A DNA stretch of 64,000 nt from Metabacillus niabensis (lineage in GTDB: Bacteria; Bacillota; Bacilli; Bacillales; Bacillaceae). Every line of letters starts with the position of its first letter. Positions within the stretch are counted from its first letter, which is position 1. The notes under the pieces are model-generated. The model was not told the origin of the DNA and did no database searches. It was given only the letters and a program-made list of their open reading frames with translations. A program made the position numbers and the translations under genes. The stretch is from the NCBI RefSeq assembly GCF_020524345.1, contig NZ_JAIVLH010000003.1, positions 124,001-188,000 on the forward strand, given 5' to 3'. Below are positions 44,001 to 52,090 of this stretch, piece after piece.

Positions 44001-47000
44001 TGAAACCTCTTCATCCGCTAAACTGGTAATTTCTTCAGCGTTCAGAGCTCTGTTGTAAATTTTAAAGTCATCAAACTTCCCCTTAAAAAGACTATGATTG
44101 TTATTGCTCGATTTACCTAAATAGTTCATTGTTGTTTCTACTAGCATTCTAGGCTCTACATTATATGTTGAGCTTCTTGAAACTTCCTTTCCATCCACAT
44201 ATAAAACAGCATCAAATCCTTCAATTGTCATCGCTACATGATGCCATGAACTAGCAGAAAGCATTGGCGCTCTCACAGCATATTTATACGAGCTTCCTAA
44301 AAGAGAATGTTGATTGGCAAACTTTTCTGTGAATGGAGTCACAATAGCAAATTCCAAGTTACCTGTATCACCTTGTGTACTCAAATACATCGTATTGCGG
44401 TTTGCAACTCTTCCTGTATTAGATGAAAAGTCAAAAATGCGTTGATTTGCTTGATCACCTTCGACTTTTACCCAAGTAGACATTGTCATACTTTCTAGGT
44501 TAAGATCTTTAATGACATTTTTCGGAAGCTCAACATATCCTGTACTTCCATCTAAGTCTACTGCTCCAGAAGATTTCCCAACTGTGTCAGTAGAATCAAT
44601 CTTAGATCCACCAACTAATTTTGCATCAAACCCATTATTGGAAACATCTTTAACTGTTGTTCCATCAATGTCTTCTTTATCAAATGTATAATGTACAACT
44701 GGCTTATCAGATTTCTCAGGTCCAGGCATACCGTATTTTTTTTGAAGTGCATTGTATTCCTCAGTCGTGATCGGAATAACGGTTCCATGTCGAGGACCAG
44801 GTGGGAGTGCATATTCAGAATCAGGAAGTAAATTGTTCACAAATTGAGTACCATCTTCCAAATCTGTCGACCAACGCACATGATATGGCCAAGAATCTAA
44901 GAACATGTACCATTTATCTTCATGGATGTCTTTGAAAATTGTTTGCCCTTCGTTGTTGCCTTGGTGACCGATTAGACCTTTATTTCCATCTTTTGTTCCA
45001 GGGATCACATCGTATTGGAATCCATTCTCCTTAATACCATCTTTGTCATTGAAAAGATCTGTTGCTTTCTCATAATACACTCGGTAATTGACTTCAGATT
45101 TTGTAAATCGATAAAATGTTCCGTCGTTTTCGATAAAGCTGGTGTCGATCGTCGGGAAACCTTCATCAATAAATACTTTTGGTTCAGAGAATGTATGGAA
45201 GTCTCTTGTTGTTGCGTAATACATGACATTGTACTGTCCTGCTGGTCTTCCATTCGGATAATTCCCGTATGTTTCTTCGTTTTTCATCGAAGAAGCCCAG
45301 AATACAACGTATTCACCTGATTTCTCATCATAAATAGCTTCAGGTGCCCAAGTGTTTCCACCCGTTTTAGGAGCCACCTCTACCATTCGTTGTTCGCTCC
45401 AATTCACAAGATCATCCGATTCCCAAATCATAAGGGAGTGACTTCCAGTGATTTGAGCTTGGTCAAAGTTTGTGCTTTCACCCATTTTCAAATCAGTTGC
45501 TAACATATAAAATTTATCTCCCTCAGGAGATCGAATGACAAACGGATCTCTAATCCCCTTTTCACCCATCGTTGATTGAATGATCGATTGACCATTATTT
45601 AATGAACGCCATTTTAATGGATCTTCTGCTGTTGCGAAAGAAATTTCCTCTCCACCTTCGTACTCTCCAGTGAAATACGAGAAGAAATAGGCATCATATG
45701 TTAATTTGCCAGGGTCTTTTATTACGGTAAGCTTAAACGTTTTTGTTGTTTTAGCACTTCCTTTTGAAATTGTTGCCGTTAATGTCACTTCTGTATCAGC
45801 TTCTGGTCTTGTTACCCAGCCAAGCATTTTATTATGATCAGCTGCCTCAGCTGACCCTTTTACAATTTTCGGGTTTGAAGATTCCCAAGTAATTGTGCTT
45901 CCTTCTATGCCTGATAGCGGTAAAGTTATATTCCCTTTCACGTTATCTGTGTTAGTAAGTGCTAAGTTTGATGCGTCTAAGTCTACTACTTGATCATCAG
46001 AATACTCTTTTAAAACGGTTACAACAAACTTTTTCACTTTTTCAGCTCCTTCATAGGAGATGCTAGCAGTTAACTCTACTTCTACATCTGTTTCTGTTTT
46101 ACCAGGACGAGTAACGGTCCCGTCATTTGCAATGACTTCCGTGTTACTCGAGCTCCAAGTAACATCTACCCCATGTTTGCCTTTTGTCGGAAGTGCGATA
46201 TTACTAGTTATTTTATCTACTTGATCACCACTATCTAAATATTCTATCATCTCTAGAGATTCTGTCGCATCGTTAATAACAAGTTGATTGATTTTATCAA
46301 TTTTACTAGATGTTTCTGTATATAAATCTGCTACCTGTGCTTCTGAAAGTGCACCATTATATACACGGAAATCACCTATCATTCCTTTAAAAAATGGATC
46401 ATTTTTAAAGATGGATTTTCCAATAAAGCCTGAGAAGCTAGATGAAGGATCGATCATTTCTGCCAGTTTCTTTCCACCAGCTGAGCCTGACGCTACCTTT
46501 TTCCCATTTACGAATAATGTGATCGTGTCGGATTTTTCCGAGAACACGACGGTAGCGACTTCCCATTCCCCCGCTCTCATCGTCGATGTTGCCTTTACAA
46601 GTGATTCATTTTTCCATCCGGCTTTAGAAATCCCTGTTGCAGCTACATCTCCCGAACCATGTCTTGGGGTAACAAAGAAATATTTATTGCCGTTTTCAGC
46701 ATCATCTGTTACTGTCCCTAATCCAAAAATCCAACGATTAGCACCGTCATTCGTCCAATTTACAAGAGTGGAAATCGTGACTTCTTGTAAGCCTGTTAAT
46801 AAATCTGAACCATCTTCACTTTTTGGGACCTCAATATATCCGCTTTTTGACGTTGAACTTCCCCCATTAAAGGAAACATATCCGACTTCATCATTTTTAA
46901 CCAATTGTCCATTTTCTGGGTTTTTAAATATTCCATCAAACGCTTTTTCATCCCCTGATACGTCAGTCAATGTCATTTGATCACCATTTTTACTACTCGA

Positions 47001-47141
47001 TTTCATATCATAATGAAGAATCAGTTCAGGAGTTGTTGAGCTTTGCTCTACTGCAAATAATGATTGCGGTAGTAATCCTGAAAAAAGATTAAACATCATA
47101 ATTGTTAATAAACAAATCGAGAGCTTTTTCCTTTTTTTCAT
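41037..47141 (-). CDS. Giant secreted tandem GH43 arabinan-degrading-type enzyme
   Basis: 2034 aa. Signal peptide 1-30; LamG-like 36-275; two Ig-like repeats about 285-475; GH43 module 1 about 480-790 (Asp532 in RDPF, Glu601 in WAPEAI, Asp666 in IDTS); LamG-like 815-1040 and 1058-1275; two Ig-like repeats 1285-1467; GH43 module 2 about 1470-1775 (Asp1527, Glu1596, Asp1654); a Big_2 domain about 1795-1876; an Ig-like domain with TDKAGNTA about 1880-1957; and a C-terminal FIMAH-type helical domain 1965-2034. LamG-Ig-Ig-GH43 occurs twice, so half the protein is an internal duplication. No LPXTG or SLH is seen, so it is released or held through its sugar-binding domains. It is last in the sugar ABC operon (48 bp gap) and is the window's only clearly secreted glycosidase. 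Confidence 0.92.
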   Translation of the reverse strand: MKKRKKLSICLLTIMMFNLFSGLLPQSLFAVEQSSTTPELILHYDMKSSSKNGDQMTLTDVSGDEKAFDGIFKNPENGQLVKNDEVGYVSFNGGSSTSKSGYIEVPKSEDGSDLLTGLQEVTISTLVNWTNDGANRWIFGLGTVTDDAENGNKYFFVTPRHGSGDVAATGISKAGWKNESLVKATSTMRAGEWEVATVVFSEKSDTITLFVNGKKVASGSAGGKKLAEMIDPSSSFSGFIGKSIFKNDPFFKGMIGDFRVYNGALSEAQVADLYTETSSKIDKINQLVINDATESLEMIEYLDSGDQVDKITSNIALPTKGKHGVDVTWSSSNTEVIANDGTVTRPGKTETDVEVELTASISYEGAEKVKKFVVTVLKEYSDDQVVDLDASNLALTNTDNVKGNITLPLSGIEGSTITWESSNPKIVKGSAEAADHNKMLGWVTRPEADTEVTLTATISKGSAKTTKTFKLTVIKDPGKLTYDAYFFSYFTGEYEGGEEISFATAEDPLKWRSLNNGQSIIQSTMGEKGIRDPFVIRSPEGDKFYMLATDLKMGESTNFDQAQITGSHSLMIWESDDLVNWSEQRMVEVAPKTGGNTWAPEAIYDEKSGEYVVFWASSMKNEETYGNYPNGRPAGQYNVMYYATTRDFHTFSEPKVFIDEGFPTIDTSFIENDGTFYRFTKSEVNYRVYYEKATDLFNDKDGIKENGFQYDVIPGTKDGNKGLIGHQGNNEGQTIFKDIHEDKWYMFLDSWPYHVRWSTDLEDGTQFVNNLLPDSEYALPPGPRHGTVIPITTEEYNALQKKYGMPGPEKSDKPVVHYTFDKEDIDGTTVKDVSNNGFDAKLVGGSKIDSTDTVGKSSGAVDLDGSTGYVELPKNVIKDLNLESMTMSTWVKVEGDQANQRIFDFSSNTGRVANRNTMYLSTQGDTGNLEFAIVTPFTEKFANQHSLLGSSYKYAVRAPMLSASSWHHVAMTIEGFDAVLYVDGKEVSRSSTYNVEPRMLVETTMNYLGKSSNNNHSLFKGKFDDFKIYNRALNAEEITSLADEEVSTPPEKEPEETKLILDYDMSKVEDTKVVDQTGTYDGKLVNPQNAEVIKGEEAGVINFKGGSTSSYIEMPQGVLNGLESVTVSSLVNWEGKNEAEWIFALGQDNNKYLFATPKRNSGDRSARVGIATASWTNEAAANATTGSLTSHEWKLVTAVMSGKDKTLKLYVDGVEVASDSTNGYTLAQINNPNERSGFIGRSFYSSDPYFGGMIADFEIYNGALTAAEISELKEKADEKVAEMEGLLLQNAIKQLDYSTIINKNENKDKITSNLVFPKTGANGTSITWESKNQEIITNEGKVSRPSYEDGDKTVKIVAKITDGTNEATKEFTVTVVKKPHDSVAVRADAEALKVHNIHDVRGNLTLPTSGENGSKITWKSSDSKMITATGEVKRPAHGEGNKHVKLTATITLNKETITKAFLANVKEMPQKQAYEGYVFSYFTGEGYTNGEQIYFALSEGNNPLKWNELNNGAPAITSKLGEKGLRDPFIIRSPEGDKFYLIATDLKVNGDWNWDRAQRSGSRSIMVWESTDLINWSEQRMVEVAPPEAGNTWAPEIFYDDTTGEYVVFWASKLYDNADHSGSTYNKMMYSKTRDFYTFTEPEVYIDLGYSVIDTTMIEHDDKIYRLSKDERSNTSSSPNGKFIFQEVGNSVLDPNFALIKEGIGKGSIGQGEGPTIFKSNAEEKWYMFIDEFGGRGYVPFETTDLQSGEWKVSENYDLPARPRHGTVLPVTKAEHEALLKTVPAVKVPSAEQHPTSVTLDQEAVTLSEGKTGTLQATVTPNDAVNKAVVWSSNNEEVATVDENGKVTALKEGKAKITVTTVDGGLMAVSEVTVEKPKDTTPPVIEFNGYQETYTVDSNIKITCNITDDLSGIASKECENIEGPAYEFELGINKFTATATDKAGNTAIAEIEFTVTVDFDSFGRLTETMVTKEGIADALVKKLQAAKASAAKGNQQAMNGQLNAYENQLKAQTGKSISEENSKILIVLLKKLKG

Positions 47142-47188
47142 TTTTTCACTCCTCGATATTTATTTCTCCATCGCATCACAATGTTCCT

Positions 47189-48184
47189 TTAATGGGAGGA
47201 TATTGTTGTTTGACCCGCCTTGCTCCTGGCAACAATCACCCGTTGTAATACAATAAATAATAATAACAATGCTCCAATTGCAATTTTAGTCCACCAAGAA
47301 CTTAATGTTCCTTCAAAGACAATAACTGTTTGAATAATACCTAAAATTAGGACACCTACGACACTTCCAGCTACATACCCAGCACCTCCTGTCAATAAAG
47401 TACCACCAATAACAACAGCTGCAATTGTATCTAGCTCTAAACCATTTGCATGCAGTCCATAACCTGATAACATATAGAAAGTGAAAATTAACCCAGCAAG
47501 TGATGAGCAAAATCCACTAACTGTATAAATTAAAATTTTTGTTTTCCCAACAGGTAAACCCATTAATAAGGCAGATTGTTCACTTCCACCTAAGGCATAC
47601 ACATTACGTCCAAATTTCGAGTAGTGAGCAACAAAAATAGCGGCAATCACCACTAACATTGCAATGATGACACTAATGGAAATAAAGTTTCCTCCACCGA
47701 CTGAGATTCGGGTACTAGCCATAAAACTAAAGAACTCATGGTTAATCGTGATCGATTCAACACTAATGAGATAGCATAATCCTCTTGCCAGGAACATCCC
47801 TGCAAGTGTCACGATAAATGGCTGTAAGTTAAAGAAATGAATCAGGCAGCCCATACAGAAGCCAAGGATTGTTCCAACAAGTAAACTGATCGGAATGACA
47901 AGAACTGGAGAAAGTTGAGCATTCATTGTCAGGCTTGCTGCCACCATGCTTGTTAACGCAATGATCGAACCAACTGAAAGATCAATTCCTCCTGATAAAA
48001 TCACGAATGTCATCCCTACGGCAACAACAATCAAGAATGCGTTATCAATAAACAAATTCAAGAAAACTTGTGTAGAAAAAAATCCAGTATATCTTACAGA
48101 GCCAAATATGAACATCATAATAAATAACAGAATTGTTGCTGTTAAGGGGAGGTGTTTAGAATCTATTTGTAACCTTTTATTCAT
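47189..48184 (-). CDS. Sugar ABC permease (YjfF type)
   Basis: 331 aa with 8-10 hydrophobic helices and the RbsC-type GGIDLSVGSIIALTSMVAA plus GGTLLTGGAGYVAGSVVG. It is the second permease of a CUT2-class transporter and overlaps its partner by four bases. RBS GAGGGAG. In E. coli the YtfQRT-YjfF system carries galactofuranose, and related systems carry arabinose. The arabinose gene context here favours L-arabinose or a furanose sugar. Confidence 0.9.
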   Translation of the reverse strand: MNKRLQIDSKHLPLTATILLFIMMFIFGSVRYTGFFSTQVFLNLFIDNAFLIVVAVGMTFVILSGGIDLSVGSIIALTSMVAASLTMNAQLSPVLVIPISLLVGTILGFCMGCLIHFFNLQPFIVTLAGMFLARGLCYLISVESITINHEFFSFMASTRISVGGGNFISISVIIAMLVVIAAIFVAHYSKFGRNVYALGGSEQSALLMGLPVGKTKILIYTVSGFCSSLAGLIFTFYMLSGYGLHANGLELDTIAAVVIGGTLLTGGAGYVAGSVVGVLILGIIQTVIVFEGTLSSWWTKIAIGALLLLFIVLQRVIVARSKAGQTTISSH

Positions 48185-49206
48185 GATACCGACACTCCCT
48201 CACTTTTTTCTTTTGCCTTTTTCACTGAAAAAACACTGAATACTTTTTTTCTAAATTCAGGAGATTGTAATAAACAAACAATTAAGACAACAACTGCTTT
48301 TACAACAAGGTTTATTTCCGGTGCAATTCCAATTGAGTATATCGTTGTCGTTAAACTTTGAATGATAAGGGCACCGATCACTGTTCCCATTAAGTAAAAT
48401 CTACCGCCATTCAGTGATGTACCACCAATTACGACCGCTAATATGGCATCAAGCTCATACCATAAACCTGCATTATTACCATCCGCACTCGCTACATTTG
48501 AGCTTAGGATTAAACCACCAATCCCTGCACAAAGTCCTGAAAACACATAAACCATTAATAAGATATTTTTGGAGTTAATACCTGATAGCCTACTAGCTTC
48601 AGGATTCGTTCCAACCGATTCAATAAATAATCCTAAAGCGGTTTTTCTAGTTAATAGAGACGCAATAATCAACACTGCAGCTACGATAAAAATGGAAAAA
48701 GGAAGCATAAGCCAATATCCGCCACCGATAAAGGTGTATGGATCATAATAGACTGTCATGATTTGACCATCAGTAATTAATTGGGCAATACCTCGTCCAG
48801 CCACCATCAGGATTAATGTGGCAACAATTGGTTGAACACCTATTCTCGAAACTAGCACACCATTCCATAATCCCGTTAAAATAGAGATTCCAATAACCAA
48901 TCCAATTGCGGTAAATAATGGGAGTAAACTATCGCCATTTGCCCCACTTACGGTCATTGCACCAACTGCACCAGCCATCGCAATAACTGAACCAACACCT
49001 AAATCAACTCCTTTTGTTGCAATAACTAGAGTCATGCCGATTGAAACTAATAACAGCGGTGCTCCTCTATTAAGAATATCTATTAAACTACCAGTTAAAT
49101 AGCCGTTCCTCACTTCAATCGAAAAGAAACTTTTATCAAAGAACAGATTAATAAGCAAGATGATAAGTAAAACGACAATAGGCCAAAATAATTTTGATTT
49201 CATCAT
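48181..49206 (-). CDS. Sugar ABC permease (YtfT type)
   Basis: 341 aa. Membrane protein of the RbsC family: LLVSIGMTLVIATKGVDLGVGSVIAMAGA and AVVIGGTSLNGGRFYLMGTVIGALI are the characteristic loops. Translationally coupled to both neighbours by 4-base overlaps. RBS GGAGGTG. It works with the 331-aa permease and the ATPase at 49203. Confidence 0.9.
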   Translation of the reverse strand: MMKSKLFWPIVVLLIILLINLFFDKSFFSIEVRNGYLTGSLIDILNRGAPLLLVSIGMTLVIATKGVDLGVGSVIAMAGAVGAMTVSGANGDSLLPLFTAIGLVIGISILTGLWNGVLVSRIGVQPIVATLILMVAGRGIAQLITDGQIMTVYYDPYTFIGGGYWLMLPFSIFIVAAVLIIASLLTRKTALGLFIESVGTNPEASRLSGINSKNILLMVYVFSGLCAGIGGLILSSNVASADGNNAGLWYELDAILAVVIGGTSLNGGRFYLMGTVIGALIIQSLTTTIYSIGIAPEINLVVKAVVVLIVCLLQSPEFRKKVFSVFSVKKAKEKSEGVSVS

Positions 49207-50720
49207 GTCACACCTCCAGCCATTGCTTTCATAATATCTTTTTGTGTAATTTGTTGATTATTTTCTATCTCTGAAACCTTTTTATGATCTCGTAGAACCG
49301 CAATTTTGCGACAAGTTCGTAATACCTCTTCTATTTCAGATGAGACAAATAAAATGGACATCCCTTCTTTACTAAGTGAAACCATAAGCTTTTGAATTTC
49401 TGCTTTTGCACCTACATCAATCCCTCTTGTTGGCTCATCTAATATTAATAAATTAGGATTTGTAATCAGCCATCTAGCAAGCAAAACTTTTTGTTGGTTT
49501 CCACCGCTTAAATTTTTGATTAACTGCTCGGGATTTGGTGGATTGATGTTCAGTAATTTGATATATTCATCTGCAATTTCAATTTGCCTTTTCTTTGGGA
49601 TATACCTAAACCAACCTTGTATTCCTTGCATCGCTAGAATCATATTTTCTCTAATTGTGAGGTCTGCAATAATCCCTTCTGTTTTGCGGTTTTCAGAACA
49701 AAAAGCGATTCCCTTTGAAATAGCTTGTTTTGGGGATGTAAGATTGGCTTTGCTTCCGTTTATCTTAAATTCACCTGTATCTGCTTTATCTGCTCCAAAC
49801 AATAGCCTTGCCAACTCTGTTCTCCCTGAACCAAGAAGTCCAGCAAGCCCTACAATTTCTCCTTCATGGATATCAATATCAAAAGGAGAAATTTTCCCTT
49901 TCTTCGATACTTCTTTTCCTTCTAAAAAAAGCTTTTTCTTTTCATTTGAATGAATGGCTGTTGCGTGATCATTACTCTTAAGCTCGTTTAGGTCTTTTCC
50001 AATCATTTTAGAAACTAATTCAAGTCTCTCAATTTCATTTGTCATATATTCACCAATCCATTGGCCATTCCGTAAAACGGTTAATCGATCTGTTATTTCA
50101 TAAATTTGGTCAAGGAAGTGACTGACAAACACAATAGCTAAACCATCATGTTTTAATTTCCGAATAACATTAAATAATTGATTAACTTCATTTTGATCAA
50201 GGCTTGATGTTGGTTCGTCTAAAATCAGGACCTTCGCAGAGACTAAAAGTGATCGTGCAATTGCTATCATTTGTTGAATCGCAACCGAATAGGATGAAAG
50301 CAACTTTGTGACATCGATATCTAAGTTTAATCTTGTTTGCAACAACTCTTTTGCTTTCCTATTCATTTCCTTCCAATCAAGACGACCTCTTTTCATTATT
50401 TCCCGACCAATAAAGATATTTTCTACGACAGAGAGATTCGTACATAAATTCACCTCTTGGTAAACTGTACTAATCCCTAGGTTTTGTGCTTCAAGTGGGT
50501 TAGATACTCTTATGGTTTTTTCCTCCAGAGTGATCGTTCCTTTATCAAACGTATATACACCGGTTAACACTTTAATTAATGTCGATTTTCCAGCACCATT
50601 CTCACCCATAAGTGCATGAACCTCACCTGGATAAAGTGTTAACTGCACATTTGATAAAGCTTTTACTCCCGGAAACTCCTTTGTTATTCCTTCCATGATA
50701 AGGACTGGAGTCTTTTTCAC
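49203..50720 (-). CDS. Sugar ABC ATPase with two nucleotide-binding domains (YtfR/AraG type)
   Basis: About 505 aa, duplicated ABC ATPase. The first half has Walker A GENGAGKST, a degenerate signature LLSSYSVAIQQMIAIARSL in place of LSGGQ, and Walker B VLILDEPTSSLD. The second half has LLGSGRTELARLLFGA (degenerate Walker A), KNLSGGNQQKVLLARWL and LLILDEPTRGIDVGAKAEI, as usual for CUT2 ATPases. GTG start at 50720 with GGAGGG six bases before it; an upstream GTG at 50756 has no RBS. It powers the YtfQ/YtfT/YjfF-like importer. Confidence 0.92.
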   Translation of the reverse strand: MKKTPVLIMEGITKEFPGVKALSNVQLTLYPGEVHALMGENGAGKSTLIKVLTGVYTFDKGTITLEEKTIRVSNPLEAQNLGISTVYQEVNLCTNLSVVENIFIGREIMKRGRLDWKEMNRKAKELLQTRLNLDIDVTKLLSSYSVAIQQMIAIARSLLVSAKVLILDEPTSSLDQNEVNQLFNVIRKLKHDGLAIVFVSHFLDQIYEITDRLTVLRNGQWIGEYMTNEIERLELVSKMIGKDLNELKSNDHATAIHSNEKKKLFLEGKEVSKKGKISPFDIDIHEGEIVGLAGLLGSGRTELARLLFGADKADTGEFKINGSKANLTSPKQAISKGIAFCSENRKTEGIIADLTIRENMILAMQGIQGWFRYIPKKRQIEIADEYIKLLNINPPNPEQLIKNLSGGNQQKVLLARWLITNPNLLILDEPTRGIDVGAKAEIQKLMVSLSKEGMSILFVSSEIEEVLRTCRKIAVLRDHKKVSEIENNQQITQKDIMKAMAGGVT

Positions 50721-50817
50721 GCATTTCCCTCCTAAACTATTTATTTTAAAAGCCACTAGTCAGTAATACGAAGATATACTACTAATCTAGTGGCTATATG
50801 TTTGTTTAATCTCTTAA

Positions 50818-51840
50818 TTAATATTCACGTGTTGGTAATAACTCTTCTGCTTGATCCATTGTATACATGCTTTCCTCGACAGCTACACGCTTTTCAATTT
50901 CTTCTCCAGCAAGATGTGCTTCAATCAAATCGACCATTTGCGGTCCAAACAATGGATTGCACTCAATTGTGACATTCATTTTGCCTGCTGCCATCGCCTC
51001 AAATGCTCCTCTTACTGCATCCACGCCGATGATTTTAATGTCTTCACCGGGCGTTAAGCCATACTCTTCAATTGCTTGAATCGCACCGATGGCCATATCA
51101 TCATTATGGGCGTATAAAACATCAATGTTTTCTCCATCAGATTTTAAGAACGCTTCCATAACTTCTTTTCCTTTAGCACGTGTGAAGTCACCTGTTTGAG
51201 ATTTGATAATTTTTAGATTAGGATGATCTTTAATAATTTCCTCAAATCCTTCTTTACGGTCGATCGCTGGAGCTGAACCTACTGTCCCTTGAAGCTCAAC
51301 AATATTCACATCACCGTCCATATCCTTTGTTTCTTCCACTAACCAGTTTGCAGCTTTTCTTCCTTCTTCAACAAAGTCAGATCCTAAGAATGTGACCCAG
51401 AGTGAATCATCTTCAATATCTACAGCACGGTCTGCGAGGAATACAGGAATCCCTGCATCTTTTGCTTCCTGTAATACCGTTTCAAACCCTGTTTCAACAA
51501 CTGGTGAAAAAACAATGGCATCTACCTTTTGAGCGATAAAAGAACGAATGGCTTTAATTTGATTTTCTTGTTTTTGCTGAGCATCAGAAAACTTTAACTC
51601 ATGACCTGCAGCTTTTATGGCATCCTGCATAGACTTTGTATTTGCCGTTCTCCACTCACTCTCAGCCCCTACTTGCGAAAAACCGATGACTAACTTTTCA
51701 CTAGACTTAGAATCTCCTGAACTAGCACTACCAGATTCTGTTCCCCCTCCTGTTCCTGATGAACTACATGCAGCTAATAAAAGCATGAGCGACATCATTA
51801 GGAAAAATACTGTTTTTCTTTTTAAACGTTTTTTCATCAT
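50818..51840 (-). CDS. Sugar-binding lipoprotein (YtfQ type)
   Basis: 340 aa. Lipoprotein signal MLLLAACSSSGTGG (lipid Cys C25), then a periplasmic-binding-protein-1 fold: KLVIGFSQVGAESEWRTANT, DAIVFSPVVETGFETVL, YAHNDDMAIGAIQAIEEYG and IIGVDAVRGAFEAMAAGKMN. The N-terminal SQVGAESEWR is typical of YtfQ-like proteins. First gene of the transporter-GH43 operon. RBS GGGGGAG. Binds a monosaccharide, probably arabinose or a furanose form (inference). Confidence 0.92.
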   Translation of the reverse strand: MMKKRLKRKTVFFLMMSLMLLLAACSSSGTGGGTESGSASSGDSKSSEKLVIGFSQVGAESEWRTANTKSMQDAIKAAGHELKFSDAQQKQENQIKAIRSFIAQKVDAIVFSPVVETGFETVLQEAKDAGIPVFLADRAVDIEDDSLWVTFLGSDFVEEGRKAANWLVEETKDMDGDVNIVELQGTVGSAPAIDRKEGFEEIIKDHPNLKIIKSQTGDFTRAKGKEVMEAFLKSDGENIDVLYAHNDDMAIGAIQAIEEYGLTPGEDIKIIGVDAVRGAFEAMAAGKMNVTIECNPLFGPQMVDLIEAHLAGEEIEKRVAVEESMYTMDQAEELLPTREY

Positions 51841-51910
51841 TTGCTTCTCCCCCTCTACTTTCCCACTCAGATTGTTTAAACAAACAACATTCCTTTATTG
51901 GAATAACCTT

Positions 51911-51926
51911 ATTATAAAACGCTTAC
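51911..51926 (-). promoter_or_regulatory. -10 box overlapping a cre-like site for the transporter/GH43 operon
   Basis: Minus-strand TGTAAGCGTTTTAT (51913-51926) runs into TATAAT (51911-51916). The -35 is poor, so activation is expected. The 38-bp direct-repeat module of the sulfatase locus is not present. TTATAAAC occurs twice 17 bp apart at about 51975-52000. Confidence 0.55.
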
Positions 51927-52090
51927 ACACTATCGGTGAATGGAATAACTTTCGAAAAAATTGCAAATCATTTAGTTTATAAATTGTTTTTGTTTATAAA
52001 ATTGTAAATTCTTTTAAAAATGTGTAAAATCTTTTCATCTACTTTTCACTCTTTCTATAGTAGAATATGTCTAGAAGGGGGAGGGGTTAA

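Noticed and set aside
51975-52048. Direct repeats TTATAAAC and CTTTTCA in the divergent region as binding sites for the 55604 regulator
   Set aside because: Only one promoter each is available for comparison, so spacing cannot be tested; mentioned but not claimed.
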